Assembly (NCBI RefSeq): GCF_900103955.1
Contig: NZ_FNIL01000002.1
Span: forward strand, 124,001-188,000
Reading direction: 5' to 3'
Length of the DNA stretch: 64,000 bases
Source: Alkalicoccus daliensis
GTDB lineage: Bacteria > Bacillota > Bacilli > Bacillales > Salisediminibacteriaceae
Shown: piece after piece, positions 1 to 8,932 of the stretch
Numbering within the stretch: the first letter of the stretch is position 1
How the letters are laid out: each line of letters begins with the position of its first letter
The notes under the pieces: generated by a model
The model's input: only the letters and a program-made list of their open reading frames with translations
Database searches by the model: none
Told to the model about the DNA's origin: nothing
Position numbers and translations under genes: made by a program

Positions 1-672
1 CCGGAGGAAATGAATCCGTTTCTTGGGTTCCGTGCGATTCGGCTCTGTCTGGAAATGACGGATATGTTCCGCACACAGCTCCGTGCTTTATTAAGAGCAA
101 GTGCCTTCGGCAACCTGAAAATCATGTTCCCGATGATTGCAACTCTGCAGGAATTCCGTGAAGCAAAAGCTTTGCTTGAGGAAGAAAAGCAGAAGTTAAT
201 TTCTGAAGGGGTCGAAGTGAGCGAGGAGCTGGAAGTGGGTATAATGGTAGAAATACCATCTACCGCAGTGATGGCTCCGCAGTTTGCGAAAGAAGTTGAT
301 TTCTTCAGTATCGGTACGAATGATTTGATTCAGTACACGATGGCTGCCGATCGTATGAATGAAAGAGTATCTTACCTGTATCAGCCATACAGCCCGGCTA
401 TTTTAAATCTTGTGAAGATGGTAATTGATGCCTCTCATAAAGAAGGAAAATGGACTGGAATGTGCGGCGAAATGGCAGGAGACGAGGTAGCAATTCCTTT
501 ACTCTTCGGTCTCGGCCTGGATGAATTCAGCATGAGTGCTACTTCCGTGCTTCCTGCACGAAGCCAGCTGCTGCAGCTGACGAAAGAGGAAGCTGCGCAG
601 GTGGCGGAACAAGCACTGACGCTGCAGACGGCAGAAGAAGTTCAGGACCTGGTAGAAAAGAAATTCTTATAA
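1..672 (+). CDS. ptsI: Phosphoenolpyruvate-protein phosphotransferase (PTS enzyme I), C-terminal part
   Basis: Enzyme I takes phosphate from phosphoenolpyruvate and passes it to HPr, the first step of PTS sugar uptake; it is cytoplasmic. The window opens inside the gene and the frame is open from base 1, so about 223 C-terminal residues of a protein usually near 570 aa are visible; the swivelling His domain lies outside. The PEP-binding barrel is clear: [14 protein letters not shown] at the start, then [28 protein letters not shown] and the active-site Cys in [10 protein letters not shown]. The frame ends in TAA and is followed by a terminator-like hairpin, so it closes its transcription unit (normally ptsHI). 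In B. subtilis ptsI is not next to racE, so this neighbour is a rearrangement relative to that genome. Identity is certain; only the missing 5' part limits the annotation. Confidence 0.95.
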   Translation, partial: PEEMNPFLGFRAIRLCLEMTDMFRTQLRALLRASAFGNLKIMFPMIATLQEFREAKALLEEEKQKLISEGVEVSEELEVGIMVEIPSTAVMAPQFAKEVDFFSIGTNDLIQYTMAADRMNERVSYLYQPYSPAILNLVKMVIDASHKEGKWTGMCGEMAGDEVAIPLLFGLGLDEFSMSATSVLPARSQLLQLTKEEAAQVAEQALTLQTAEEVQDLVEKKFL

Positions 673-682
673 ATATGTTTAT

Positions 683-716
683 CCGCTCTCTGATCTTTCA
701 GGGGGCGGTTTTTTAA
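683..716 (+). terminator. Probable terminator after ptsI
   Basis: A six-pair stem (CCGCTC with GGGCGG, one G-T pair) around a loop of about 14 bases is followed directly by six T residues. It lies 11 bases after the ptsI stop codon. Confidence 0.5.
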
Positions 717-1122
717 AAGAACGAAAGCATCAAGCCCATGCGCATATGCGTGAAAAAATGTGTGAAGATTACCCGGTATTCAGTCGGTGCTTTTTCCGCG
801 GCAAGGGGAGAAATTGAAGCTGTATGAAGTTTTTTTTAGTAAATGGATGATCTACTGTCGTGCTATTAGGCAGTACATAAAATAAACATAAAGGATTATT
901 CGCTGACCTGGAAAGTCCAATGAGAAATTAGAGATATTCACAAAAATGATAAAAAATATTTATAAAATATTCATTAAATTATCCAATTTAGGAAGAGACC
1001 CTGTTAAAATGAAGAAGATCAAAGATGAGAAAGTGCAAATTTTCTCTGGGGACTTTGGGTAATTATTTAAAAAGGACAACATAAAAAGATAATATTCGCT
1101 TTTCAACGAAAGGGAGAGGGAA
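717..1122. other. Intergenic region ptsI to MarR gene
   Basis: About 400 bases without a convincing gene. It becomes AT-rich from about 890 onward and holds the promoter region of the MarR gene, with a GATAAT at about 1088 as a possible -10. I see no repeat or RNA signature. An open frame on the minus strand reaching into the MarR gene has no ribosome binding site and is rejected. Confidence 0.5.
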
Positions 1123-1602
1123 ATGACAAATAAGCAGGAAGCTTTAAAAACAGATCTGGAGCAGGTAGCGGTAATCGAAAAATCATTACGAATGGTTTCA
1201 GATATAATCAAGCAGAAGGGGCGGGAAATTTTAAATGAATTCCCTATTACGCCGCCGCAGTTTATTGCGCTCCAATGGCTTCATGAGTTTGGAGATATGA
1301 CAATTGGGGAACTTTCTTCAAAAATGTACCTTGCCTGCAGCACGACCACAGATTTAATCGATCGTATGGAAAAAAATGAACTGGTCGAACGTGTCAAAGA
1401 TACAAATGACCGAAGAGTTGTGCGAATTCACCTGCTGGATAAAGGAAAGAAAATTATTCGTGAAGTGATCCAGCAGCGCCAGGTGTATTTACAGAATGTG
1501 CTTGAAGATTTTTCGCAGGATAACGTAGACTTTTTAGAGCAAAGCTTAAATGTTCTTCTTGAAGAAATGAAAAAAGATGCAGAAACATGGAAATCATTTT
1601 AA
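1123..1602 (+). CDS. MarR-family transcriptional regulator (YsmB-like)
   Basis: A 159-residue winged-helix regulator of the MarR family; these bind palindromic operators as dimers and often sense small molecules. The N-terminal helix is followed by PPQFIALQWLHEFGDMTIGE, the recognition helix region (SSKMYLACSTTTDLIDRMEK) and the wing with the signature DTNDRRVVRIHLLDKGK. The C-terminal helices form the dimer interface. The ATG at 1123 is preceded by a GA-rich ribosome binding site (AAGGGAGAGGGAA). The racemase gene follows after 21 bases, so the two are probably co-transcribed. B. subtilis has the MarR-type gene ysmB at the same place beside racE, which supports orthology, but its regulon and ligand are unknown to me. 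Confidence 0.85.
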   Translation: MTNKQEALKTDLEQVAVIEKSLRMVSDIIKQKGREILNEFPITPPQFIALQWLHEFGDMTIGELSSKMYLACSTTTDLIDRMEKNELVERVKDTNDRRVVRIHLLDKGKKIIREVIQQRQVYLQNVLEDFSQDNVDFLEQSLNVLLEEMKKDAETWKSF

Positions 1603-1623
1603 AGATGGAAAGAGGAAGTTGAT

Positions 1624-2457
1624 GTGAAAGCAGAAGATTTGCAGACGCGGCCGATTGGTGTGATCGACTCCGGTGTCGGCGGTTTAACAGTGGCTTCCGA
1701 ACTGATGCGGCAGCTGCCGAAGGAAGAGATTATTTATGTAGGGGATACATCCCGCTGTCCTTATGGACCGAGGCCTGAGGAAGAAGTAAGGTCTTATACA
1801 TGGGAAATGATAGATTATTTACGTACGAAAAATATTAAATTACTTGTCATTGCCTGCAACACTGCTACGGCAGTCGTACTGGAAGAAGCCAAGCGCCTGC
1901 TTCCCTTTCCTGTGCTCGGAGTAATTCATCCAGGTGCAGTCGCAGCATTGAAAGTCACTAAGCAGGAGCATATTGGGGTAATAGGAACAGAAGGAACAAT
2001 TTACAGCGGTGCCTATCATAAAGAACTTACAAGTATTAACAACCGGGTCCGCGTGGTAAGCCTGGCCTGCCCGACACTTGTACCTCTCGTGGAATCAGGT
2101 GATTTCAAAGGTGAAGCTGCAGAAAACATCGTAAAAGATGCACTTGCGCCGATGCTTTCGTATGAAATTGACAGCTTAATTCTCGGATGTACGCATTATC
2201 CGCTGCTTGCGCCGCTGGTGAAAAAAGTAGTAGGCGCTGAGGTGGAAGTGATTTCTTCCGGTGACGAGACAGCGCGTGAAGTAAGTTCACTTTTATATTT
2301 TAAAGATCTCCAATATAACGGAGATCGCGTGCCGGAACATCAGTTTTACACAACAGGCGGACTGAGGGCATTTGCACAGATTGCCGAAAGCTGGCTGCTG
2401 AAAAAGCAGCCGATATATGAGCTGGATCTGCAGTCTGTAAGTCAGTACACAACGTAA
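1624..2457 (+). CDS. racE: Glutamate racemase
   Basis: A cofactor-independent racemase that converts L-glutamate to D-glutamate for peptidoglycan synthesis in the cytoplasm. The 277-residue length is normal for the family. The two catalytic cysteines sit in the expected motifs: ACNTATA (about residue 78) and LGCTHYPLL (about residue 188); the N-terminal [13 protein letters not shown] and [11 protein letters not shown] are diagnostic. The start is GTG at 1624, placed after a GAGGAAG ribosome binding site; the ATG two bases upstream is out of frame. It follows the MarR gene by 21 bases. In B. subtilis the next gene is the germination/sporulation gene gerM; here a repeat-containing gap of about 680 bases follows instead. 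The symbol racE follows B. subtilis; murI is equivalent. Confidence 0.95.
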   Translation: MKAEDLQTRPIGVIDSGVGGLTVASELMRQLPKEEIIYVGDTSRCPYGPRPEEEVRSYTWEMIDYLRTKNIKLLVIACNTATAVVLEEAKRLLPFPVLGVIHPGAVAALKVTKQEHIGVIGTEGTIYSGAYHKELTSINNRVRVVSLACPTLVPLVESGDFKGEAAENIVKDALAPMLSYEIDSLILGCTHYPLLAPLVKKVVGAEVEVISSGDETAREVSSLLYFKDLQYNGDRVPEHQFYTTGGLRAFAQIAESWLLKKQPIYELDLQSVSQYTT

Positions 2458-2655
2458 GGAGTGTGCTGGCTTTTTTGCTGTCCAGGAAATGAAAAAGTTA
2501 CTTTTCTGCAGTCAAAAAGCTTGGCGTATGAGTGGAATGGGAAGGAACCATGCTCCACCACCATAGATGAGTCGCATAAAATGCAGGCGCTTTTGTTTTT
2601 TTCGGCAGTGGGCAGGCGGCAAAAATGAATTAATGGAATTTCGGCGTTTTAAAAA

Positions 2656-2768
2656 TGAGAAAAACATGCCAGTGCGGGAATAAACGGCTTACGCGGGAGT
2701 AAAGTCTGTTCAAAAGGAGTAATTCACCATAAGGCGGGAGTTATGCGCTGCATCATGAGAGTAAATCA
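2656..2768 (-). repeat. Phased GAGTAAA repeat array, first locus
   Basis: Six degenerate copies of the core GGGAGTAAA lie at about 2657, 2676, 2695, 2715, 2736 and 2757, so the spacing is 19 to 21 bases. The best copies are CGGGAATAAAC, CGGGAGTAAAG and TGAGAGTAAATC; intervening bases are not conserved. The same motif occurs in reverse orientation (TTTACTCCCG) at 30720-30880. The strand is given relative to that second locus. Function is unknown to me; see findings. Confidence 0.7.
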
Positions 2769-3057
2769 GCAAATAAACATTAAGCAGGCAAAAATTAACC
2801 TTGTAATGAGAACTTTTATGTTTTTGGTGCTGTTACCGTACATCGTTACCAGAAACGGGTGCGTCACTCTAGACTGCCTGTCGAAAAAGCATCAGCTGTC
2901 AGAGTAAACAAATTCGAATTCAAAATATTTTTTCTCTGCGCAGAAACATATTTTTTTCAGGTTTCTGTATCATTTAAAATTTTCAAATGGTGTTGATTTA
3001 CGCAGTAATAAACACTGAATTTCTATGAAGAGCCTTTATATCGAAGCTGTCGAGAGT

Positions 3058-3086
3058 TTGAAAATTTGCAGAGGAACACGTATGAT
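3058..3086 (+). promoter_or_regulatory. Sigma-A-type promoter for the rph operon
   Basis: TTGAAA at 3058-3063, a 17-base spacer and TATGAT at 3081-3086. It lies 55 bases upstream of the rph start codon and is well placed to drive rph, the pyrophosphatase gene and the phosphodiesterase gene. Confidence 0.6.
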
Positions 3087-3141
3087 AATGGAGAAAGAAA
3101 ATCGATCTTAATAAATGTATTTTTTGAAGGAGAGTGACAAT

Positions 3142-3915
3142 ATGCGCGCAAATGACCGGCAGCCGCATGAGAAACGTGAAATTGAAATTGTGCCACATTA
3201 CATTAAACATCCGGAAGGATCTGTATTAATTTCATTTGGTGATACAAAAGTTATCTGTTCTGCAAGTGTGGAGGACAGAGTGCCTCCATTCCTCCGAGGA
3301 AAAGGGCAGGGATGGATTACAGCAGAATATGCCATGCTTCCCCGGGCGACTTCACAGCGGAATATAAGAGAATCTTCTAAAGGAAAAGTGGCCGGCAGAA
3401 CGATGGAAATTCAGCGGCTGATCGGAAGAGCGCTGCGGTCTGTAGTTGACTTGGAAAAACTGGGTGAAAAAACAATCTGGGTGGACTGCGATGTCATTCA
3501 GGCAGACGGCGGGACAAGAACTGCTGCTATTACAGGGGCATTCACCGCAGTAGGTCTTGCTGTAGAAGAAATGCTGAAAAAAGAAAAGATTAAAGAAAAT
3601 CCACTGACTGGTTTTCTTGCTGCTGTATCTGTCGGCATGACGAACGAAGGCAAGGCAATTCTTGATTTGGATTACCAGGAAGATTCTACCGCAGATGTTG
3701 ATATGAACGTAGTAATGAAAAGCGGAGGAAGACTTGTAGAAGTGCAGGGAACTGGAGAAGAAGCAACATTTTCCCGTGCAGAACTGAATCAGATGCTGGA
3801 TATGGCAGAAACAGGCATCAATGAATTATTTGCTGCGCAGAAAGAAGTGCTTGGGAACTTCGGTGAAAGCCTCGCAGAAAGTGAAAGAAAAGAGGAAACG
3901 ACAAATGCTACATGA
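3142..3915 (+). CDS. rph: Ribonuclease PH
   Basis: A phosphorolytic 3'-5' exoribonuclease that trims the 3' ends of tRNA precursors and uses phosphate as co-substrate. The protein has the RNase PH fold with [20 protein letters not shown] near the start, [20 protein letters not shown], the phosphate-binding region [17 protein letters not shown], and [20 protein letters not shown]. The start is ATG 3142, behind AAGGAGAGTGA; an in-frame ATG at 3115 would add nine residues lacking in homologues and has no ribosome binding site. At 257 residues it is slightly longer than B. subtilis Rph because of a Glu/Lys-rich tail. It overlaps the next gene by 11 bases, so the two are translationally coupled. 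Confidence 0.95.
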   Translation: MRANDRQPHEKREIEIVPHYIKHPEGSVLISFGDTKVICSASVEDRVPPFLRGKGQGWITAEYAMLPRATSQRNIRESSKGKVAGRTMEIQRLIGRALRSVVDLEKLGEKTIWVDCDVIQADGGTRTAAITGAFTAVGLAVEEMLKKEKIKENPLTGFLAAVSVGMTNEGKAILDLDYQEDSTADVDMNVVMKSGGRLVEVQGTGEEATFSRAELNQMLDMAETGINELFAAQKEVLGNFGESLAESERKEETTNAT

Positions 3916-4492
3916 AATTTTTATCGCTTCGAATAATAAAGGGAAAATAGCCGAATTCAAACAGTTTTTTCAGAAAAAGGGGATTGAAGTAAAGTCTCTG
4001 CAGGATCTGCCTGAATCAATAGATGTAGTGGAAGATGGAGAGACCTTTGAAGCAAATGCCCAAAAAAAAGCAGAAGAAATCGGCAAGAAGTTTAATATCG
4101 CTGTCCTCGCTGATGACTCAGGCCTGGAAGTAGATGCGTTGAACGGAGCGCCGGGGGTATATTCTGCCCGGTATGCCGGAGAAGAAAAAGATGATGCAGC
4201 TAACAATCAGAAGCTGTTAAAAGAATTATCGGAGGAAAATAATCGTACTGCCAGGTTTGTCTGCGCATTGGCAATCTATCGTCCCGGGAACGAAACAAAA
4301 ATTGTCAGAGGCACAATTGAAGGAGAAATCGGTAAAGAAATGCACGGCAGCCACGGGTTTGGTTATGATCCTTTATTTTATGTCACTTCTGAATCACGTT
4401 TTATGGCGGAGCTGACCAGGGAAGAGAAAAATATGCTTAGTCATCGGGCAAATGCACTCCACAAATTAGACAATGAATGGAATTTACTTTAA
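3905..4492 (+). CDS. rdgB: RdgB/HAM1-family XTP/dITP diphosphatase (YsnA)
   Basis: A house-cleaning nucleotide pyrophosphatase that hydrolyses dITP, dXTP and ITP to monophosphates and so keeps deaminated purines out of DNA and RNA. Motifs visible are the substrate-binding FIASNNKGK at the N terminus, the catalytic [24 protein letters not shown], and [10 protein letters not shown]. From ATG 3905 the protein has 195 residues, the normal length; a longer reading from 3821 would lie wholly inside rph and is rejected. The start follows AGAGGAAACGAC and overlaps the end of rph by 11 bases. The order rph-rdgB-yfcE is the same as rph-ysnA-ysnB in B. subtilis. Confidence 0.93.
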   Translation: MLHEIFIASNNKGKIAEFKQFFQKKGIEVKSLQDLPESIDVVEDGETFEANAQKKAEEIGKKFNIAVLADDSGLEVDALNGAPGVYSARYAGEEKDDAANNQKLLKELSEENNRTARFVCALAIYRPGNETKIVRGTIEGEIGKEMHGSHGFGYDPLFYVTSESRFMAELTREEKNMLSHRANALHKLDNEWNLL

Positions 4493-4509
4493 ACAAAACA
4501 GGAGGGTTC

Positions 4510-5022
4510 ATGTTGAAGGTACTAATCATGAGCGACAGTCATGGGTGGAGGGAAGAAGTAGCAGAAGTTATCCACCGTCATGCTGACGAAGCAGCAGGGA
4601 TTATTCACTGCGGAGATTCTGAATTGCAAGCAGACGCCGAAGTATTTGAAGAAACGCAGGTAGTTCGTGGAAACTGTGATATGGATGGAGCGCTTCCGGA
4701 AGAAATAAAGAAAAAATTCGGGTCCCTGACTTTTTTTGTCGCCCACGGCCACTTATTGAATGTGAAAACTACAGCGATGAATTTGTTGTATAAGGCCGAG
4801 GAAACAGAAGCGGATATTGTATGCTTCGGACATACGCATGTGCCTGCAGCTGTGCAGGAGAAGGGGAAAATTTTAATTAACCCCGGCAGCATGCGCCTTC
4901 CAAGGGAATATCCTGAGGGAACTTATGTATTGCTGGAGCATTCTGAAAACGTGGTCCGTGTGAATTTTTATGATATGAAAGGCAACCAGGTAGAAGAACT
5001 TTCAAAAACTTTTTCAGTATAA
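4510..5022 (+). CDS. YfcE/MJ0936-type metallophosphoesterase (YsnB)
   Basis: A 170-residue member of the calcineurin-like phosphoesterase family, subfamily YfcE. The metal-binding motifs are SDSHG at the N terminus, HCGDSE, VRGNCD, AHGHLLNV and GHTHVP, which together form the dinuclear metal site. These enzymes hydrolyse phosphodiesters in vitro, but the cellular substrate of YsnB is not established. The start is ATG 4510 directly after AGGAGGG; an in-frame upstream ATG inside rdgB is rejected. It ends the rph-rdgB operon and is followed at once by the promoter of tRNA-Arg. Confidence 0.9.
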   Translation: MLKVLIMSDSHGWREEVAEVIHRHADEAAGIIHCGDSELQADAEVFEETQVVRGNCDMDGALPEEIKKKFGSLTFFVAHGHLLNVKTTAMNLLYKAEETEADIVCFGHTHVPAAVQEKGKILINPGSMRLPREYPEGTYVLLEHSENVVRVNFYDMKGNQVEELSKTFSV

Positions 5023-5024
5023 GG

Positions 5025-5053
5025 TTGACACATTCGAAGGAATTGTTTATATT
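5025..5053 (+). promoter_or_regulatory. Strong sigma-A promoter of tRNA-Arg
   Basis: A consensus TTGACA at 5025-5030, exactly 17 bases, then TATATT at 5048-5053. The tRNA begins 63 bases after the -10 element. It starts two bases after the stop codon of the preceding gene. Confidence 0.75.
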
Positions 5054-5115
5054 AAGTATTGTCGCTGAAACAAAAACATGGTGACAGCAATTCCTTCTTT
5101 TACATAATGAAATAT

Positions 5116-5192
<77 letters not shown>

Positions 5193-5206
5193 TTTACTCA
5201 AGTAAC

Positions 5207-5258
5207 GCCTTCTTTTATTCTTCCTTTATATACAGGGAGAAAAAAGAAGGCTTTTTTT
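5207..5258 (+). terminator. Terminator of tRNA-Arg
   Basis: GCCTTCTTTT pairs with AAAAGAAGGC across a 24-base loop region, then TTTTTTT. It begins 15 bases after the tRNA CCA end. Confidence 0.75.
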
Positions 5259-5279
5259 GTGTTTGCCCTGCTAATGTTC

Positions 5280-5590
5280 AGCATGATAGGAAGGGACAGC
5301 CCAATGAATCCCGAACGGTCTTTCTCCTGACCCTTGGGCAGAGAAAAGGATCTTCAGTCTCCGCCGGACGCTTTGCAGAGGGAATTTTTCAAGGGAAATG
5401 GTGGATAAATACCAATCGGATTCTGTATGCAAGCTGCCGTTGCAGAAGATCGAATTCTGAAGGATTATGAAAAATCTGAAGAACCTTCCGGACAGATCAG
5501 CTGTGAGGCTCTCTTCCGGAACGAGCCCATTAGAGACAAAAGCTTAAAACCGTATGCTTATATAGAAGTAGTCTTTTTTCAACGGACTGA
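5280..5590 (+). repeat. Degenerate intergenic repeat related to the element at 35185-35639
   Basis: No gene is seen here. The right part, around GAGACAAAAGCTTAAAACCG and the following GTATGCTTATATAGAAGTAG, CTTTTTTCAAC (5531-5582), matches the right end of the 35.2-35.6 kb element (GAGACAAAAGCATAAAATC, ATATACTTCTTTAGAAAAAT, CTTTTTCAAC). The left part is diverged and no matching terminal repeat remains, so this looks like an old copy. It also contains a short segment (CCGCCGGACGCTTT at about 5360) resembling the other repeat family at 46.4-47.5 kb. Confidence 0.45.
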
Positions 5591-5591
5591 A

Positions 5592-5618
5592 AAAACGACC
5601 TGCATCAGCAGGCCGTTT
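5592..5618 (-). terminator. Terminator of the small lipoprotein gene (minus strand)
   Basis: Read on the minus strand, AAACGGCCTGC pairs with GCAGGTCGTTT around a four-base loop, and a run of six T residues follows. It begins four bases beyond the stop codon of the lipoprotein gene. Confidence 0.75.
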
Positions 5619-5621
5619 ATT

Positions 5622-5831
5622 TTATCCTTCATTATTTTCCATATCTGTTTCGATACCATCTTCTCCATCATCGAAGTTATTGTTTACACCGTTCTCTTCT
5701 TCGATTTCAGTGGTATTTACACCATTTTCTCCATTATCAAAATCATCATTTACATCATTTCCGCCGCATGCAGCAAGTGAACCTAGTACAAACATGCTGG
5801 AAAGTGCAGAAATCATCATTTTCTTTTTCAT
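5622..5831 (-). CDS. Tiny acidic lipoprotein, function unknown
   Basis: I do not recognise a family. The 69-residue product has a lipoprotein signal peptide: MKKKMM, a hydrophobic stretch (ISALSSMFVLGS) and the lipobox LAAC, so the mature form is a 48-residue lipid-anchored peptide starting CGGND. That peptide contains almost only Asp, Glu, Asn and Gly with two related halves (DDFDNGENGVN and NNFDDGEDGIE) and no other domain. The start ATG is preceded by an excellent AAGGAGGAGG at seven to eight bases, and a strong terminator follows the stop, so expression is credible. It stands alone between repeat debris and an empty region. Mature sequence resembles the acidic linker of the sugar-binding lipoprotein at 57.7 kb. 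It would sit on the outer face of the membrane. Confidence 0.75.
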   Translation of the reverse strand: MKKKMMISALSSMFVLGSLAACGGNDVNDDFDNGENGVNTTEIEEENGVNNNFDDGEDGIETDMENNEG

Positions 5832-6387
5832 TATTATACCTCCTCCTTAATATTAGCTCCAACAGCTTTTTATTAAGCTGCAGGCTGTCTTTATTACTAT
5901 CTTTAACACAAGTTTGCTGTAGTTAAACGTAAAATTTATTTAGAGATGTGAATGTTCCTATGTATTCCTACGCAGTAAAGGCGCAATGGAAGACTTTCCA
6001 GGAAATTCTGGCAGGCGAGAAATTTCCTTCACGTATATTGGGACAGAAATATAGAAAAGTGGAAGCATCATAGAAAAATAAAAAGGAGTTCCTGCCTAAA
6101 GAAAAGAATACTTATTTACGAAGACTGTCGATAAGAGAAACGTCACTGCTGCGGGACGCAGAGAAGTACGTACACAGTCTGAGAACACGTTTTGCGAAGA
6201 ACGGCAGGATAGTTCTTAAAAGAAAAGCTTCCGGGCAGGCATTTGTCCAGAGTGGAATGCAGCAGGAATTCTTCAAATTCATAAAGAGTTTTGTTTTTAT
6301 AGTATCTGGCTTTGGTTTTATACAGCCTCAAACAGGGTAAAAAGTATTTAATCTTTAATGGCGTAAATCTAAGTAATGATTGTAAGA
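5832..6387. other. Intergenic region upstream of the TPR gene
   Basis: About 555 bases that hold the minus-strand promoter of the lipoprotein gene at one end and little else. A 62-codon minus-strand frame at 6143-6331 has no ribosome binding site or recognisable product and is not accepted. No repeat or RNA signature is obvious. Confidence 0.4.
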
Positions 6388-6416
6388 TTGTCTTTCATAC
6401 CGGCAATTGGTACACT
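6388..6416 (+). promoter_or_regulatory. Possible promoter of the TPR gene
   Basis: TTGTCT at 6388-6393, a 17-base spacer and TACACT at 6411-6416, 41 bases upstream of the start codon. Both boxes deviate from consensus. Confidence 0.4.
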
Positions 6417-6456
6417 GTAAGGATAATGATCATTACAACTACATAAAGGAGGTGAA

Positions 6457-7482
6457 ATGATGGGAAATCAGAAGCGCGAAGATAATGTAGTGCTGTTTCC
6501 TGGACTAATACCGAGGCTTGTGGAAAGAGGAATGACTGCGCTCAAGGAAAAAAGATATTATGATGCCTTATCCTGTTTTCAGCAGACGACAGATCTGGAA
6601 GAGGGACATCCCCAGGCAAGGTATGGACTGGTGATAACCAACATAGAACTGAACCGGCTTTCGCAGGCGAAGGAACACTGCAAGTCAATGCTGGAAGAAG
6701 GTATTGGGGAGTATTATGAAATACTTCAGGTGTATATATCTATTCTTGTGCAGCTCGGACACTACGAAGAAGTCGTCACCATGCTTGAAGGAGTAATTGA
6801 AGAAGAAAAAATGCCGGCAGATAAAGCAGAATCTTTTTATCAGCTGCTGCAGTTTGCAAGGCAGATGTCGGGAGATTCGGGCGAAGTTGAAGAAGAACTT
6901 GAAGAACCGGTGTTTGCGCCTCCTGCCGAGGAACTTTTACATCAGCTGGAAAAAGGGGATGTCGATCAGCAGCTTGGTGCAATTCAGCAGCTGAGCAAGT
7001 ATGATATAAACAACGTAAAAGAGACATACCGGAAGTTTTTGGCGGATGAAGAGCAGAATCCTGTATTAAAAAGTTATATATTGCAGCTGTTAAAAGAATT
7101 AGGCTGTGAGGATACATTTGAAGTACATAAATTTAACGAGAAGTATGAAGTACATATTGCCAGCCTGGAAGAAGTATTCCATGAAAGGTTCGGCCGTGCA
7201 GTTTTTGAAAGACTGGAAGATGAACTGGCACAGGAGAATCCAACAATGCTAAGTATGATCGGGCAGATGTGGTGGCATTTTCTTTTCGCCATTTATCCAA
7301 AGTCCCCACAGCCGAGAGATGTAAACGTCTGGGCATGCGCGCTCCACCGCACCGGAAGACATATGCTTGGGGAAACAGCGGAAGATGTTACAAAGTTGTA
7401 CGAGGTGGAACTGCAGGAAGTTGAAGAAGCAGAAAAATTGCTTCAGGAAATGGAAGCGATCGTTCTTCCCACTGAAAACTAA
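6457..7482 (+). CDS. Tetratricopeptide-repeat protein (YsoA-like)
   Basis: A 341-residue cytoplasmic protein without signal peptide. The N-terminal 130 residues form at least two to three TPR units (for example ALKEKRYYDALSCFQQTTDL, ARYGLVITNIELNRLSQAKE and VQLGHYEEVVTMLEGVIEEE), a protein-interaction scaffold. The rest is helical and acidic, with a short Trp-rich stretch (GQMWWHFLFAIYP). B. subtilis carries the TPR protein gene ysoA directly upstream of tig, and the position and length match. Its function is unestablished; the neighbourhood (trigger factor, ClpX, Lon) hints at protein quality control, but that is inference. Two adjacent ATG codons (6457 and 6460) follow AAAGGAGGTGA; either may be used. 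Confidence 0.85.
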   Translation: MMGNQKREDNVVLFPGLIPRLVERGMTALKEKRYYDALSCFQQTTDLEEGHPQARYGLVITNIELNRLSQAKEHCKSMLEEGIGEYYEILQVYISILVQLGHYEEVVTMLEGVIEEEKMPADKAESFYQLLQFARQMSGDSGEVEEELEEPVFAPPAEELLHQLEKGDVDQQLGAIQQLSKYDINNVKETYRKFLADEEQNPVLKSYILQLLKELGCEDTFEVHKFNEKYEVHIASLEEVFHERFGRAVFERLEDELAQENPTMLSMIGQMWWHFLFAIYPKSPQPRDVNVWACALHRTGRHMLGETAEDVTKLYEVELQEVEEAEKLLQEMEAIVLPTEN

Positions 7483-7525
7483 CATACATAACTTGCACTG
7501 CTGTGAAAGAATCAAATAGAAATCG

Positions 7526-7553
7526 TTGAAATGATATAGCGCTATGTTATAAT
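7526..7553 (+). promoter_or_regulatory. Extended -10 sigma-A promoter of tig
   Basis: TTGAAA at 7526-7531, a 16-base spacer and TATAAT at 7548-7553, with TG one base upstream of the -10 box (TGTTATAAT). The tig start codon lies 64 bases downstream. Confidence 0.7.
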
Positions 7554-7616
7554 AGAATGGTTGTCAACAAAGGTAAACGATAAAATTGAACATGAATGTT
7601 GGAGGGAATATATCCT

Positions 7617-8921
7617 ATGTCAGTAAATTGGGAAAAGCAAGAAGGTAATACAGGCGTTTTAACTGTGGAAGTTGACAGTAAGCGTGTAAACAAAGCACTT
7701 GATGAAGCGTTTAAAAAAGTTGTTAAATCGGTAAACGTACCAGGTTTCCGTAAAGGAAAGGTACCTCGTCCGATTTTTGAACAGCGCTTCGGTGTAGAAG
7801 CACTTTATCAGGATGCACTGGATATTCTTCTTCCGGAAGCTTATGGAGAAGCTGTGGAAGAAGCAGGAATTGATCCAGTAGATCAGCCGGAAATCGATCT
7901 CGATGATATGGCGAAAAACGAACCGCTTACGTTCCGTGCTACTGTAACAGTAAAGCCGGAAGTAGAACTTGGTGAGTATAAAGGCCTGGAAGTAGAAGAA
8001 GAAACTATAGAAGTTACAGACGAAGAAGTGGATGAAGAAATCACCCGCCTGCAGAACGAACATGCGGAACTGTCTGTTGTTGAAGACGGGGAAGTACAGG
8101 AAGGCGACACTGTCGTAATGGACTTCGAAGGTTTTGTGGATGGAGAAGCGTTTGAAGGCGGTCAGGCGGAGAACTATTCTCTTGAAATCGGCTCCGGTCA
8201 ATTTATTCCCGGCTTTGAAGAAAAGCTTGTAGGAGCGAAAGCGGGAGAAGAAACGTCTGTAGACGTGGAATTCCCGGAAGAGTATCACTCTGAGGATCTT
8301 GCTGGCAAGCCGGCAACGTTTAAAGTAACAGTACACGACATTAAACGAAAAGAACTGCCTGAGCTTGATGATGAGTTTGCAAAAGATGTAGATGAGTCCT
8401 ACGAGACATTTGAAGACATGAAAAAAGCTATCCGCGAGCGTCTTGAAAATGAGAAAAAGCAGCAGGCAGAAATGGCTGTAAAAGATAAGCTTGTAGAAAA
8501 AGCTACAGAAAATGCAACAATCGATATTCCGGAAGCTATGATCAACACAGAGATTGACCGCATGCTTCAGGAATTTGGACAAAGACTTCAGTCTCAGGGA
8601 ATGTCCCTTGACATGTACTACCAGTTCGCACAGACAGATGAAGAAGGAATGAAAGAGCAGTTTAAGGAAGATGCAGAAAAGCGTGTACGCATGAACATGA
8701 CGCTTGAAGCTATTTCTAAAGCTGAAAATCTGGAAGCTTCTGAAGAAGATGTGGAACAGGAACTTGAAAAAATGGCTGAAATGTATCAGCGTCCAGTGGA
8801 CGAGATCAAGCAGCTTCTTGCTATGCAGGGCGGCACAGACGTCCTGAAGGGTGATCTTCAGATCCGTAAAGCAATTGAATTTCTTGAAGAACAAAGCAAA
8901 AAAGTTCCAGCAACAGAATAA
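7617..8921 (+). CDS. tig: Trigger factor, ribosome-bound chaperone/prolyl isomerase
   Basis: Trigger factor binds ribosomal protein L23 at the tunnel exit and shields nascent chains; its FKBP-like domain isomerises prolyl bonds. The N-terminal ribosome-binding signature [17 protein letters not shown] is at residues 37-53. The FKBP-like domain follows at about 155-245 ([50 protein letters not shown]), then the long helical C-terminal arms. At 434 residues it has normal length. The start is ATG 7617 ([10 protein letters not shown]) behind GGAGGG; an in-frame ATG 21 bases upstream lacks support. The whole protein is strongly acidic. It is preceded by its own promoter and followed by a strong hairpin, so it is probably monocistronic. 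Confidence 0.97.
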   Translation: MSVNWEKQEGNTGVLTVEVDSKRVNKALDEAFKKVVKSVNVPGFRKGKVPRPIFEQRFGVEALYQDALDILLPEAYGEAVEEAGIDPVDQPEIDLDDMAKNEPLTFRATVTVKPEVELGEYKGLEVEEETIEVTDEEVDEEITRLQNEHAELSVVEDGEVQEGDTVVMDFEGFVDGEAFEGGQAENYSLEIGSGQFIPGFEEKLVGAKAGEETSVDVEFPEEYHSEDLAGKPATFKVTVHDIKRKELPELDDEFAKDVDESYETFEDMKKAIRERLENEKKQQAEMAVKDKLVEKATENATIDIPEAMINTEIDRMLQEFGQRLQSQGMSLDMYYQFAQTDEEGMKEQFKEDAEKRVRMNMTLEAISKAENLEASEEDVEQELEKMAEMYQRPVDEIKQLLAMQGGTDVLKGDLQIRKAIEFLEEQSKKVPATE

Positions 8922-8932
8922 TAATTTATAAA

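Larger units (their letters stand above)
2458..3141. other. Long intergenic region racE to rph, gerM position
   Basis: About 680 bases without a gene where B. subtilis has gerM. It contains an array of GAGTAAA-type repeats (2656-2768, listed separately), a direct repeat GTTACC at about 2834 and 2847, and the rph promoter at its end. I find no frame resembling GerM (a lipoprotein with paired GerMN domains), and no obvious remnant of it. The region from 2900 to 3000 is AT-rich and otherwise featureless. Confidence 0.6.

Noticed and set aside
5427-5780. A 117-codon plus-strand frame across the lipoprotein gene
   Set aside because: It is antisense to the lipoprotein gene, crosses that gene's terminator and lacks a start signal.
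5900-5950. A sigma-B-like promoter upstream of the small lipoprotein gene
   Set aside because: GTTTAA is present on the minus strand, but the second box (GTGTTA) deviates too far from GGGTAT to be claimed.
6143-6331. A 62-codon minus-strand frame in the gap upstream of the TPR gene
   Set aside because: No ribosome binding site, no recognisable product and no supporting context.
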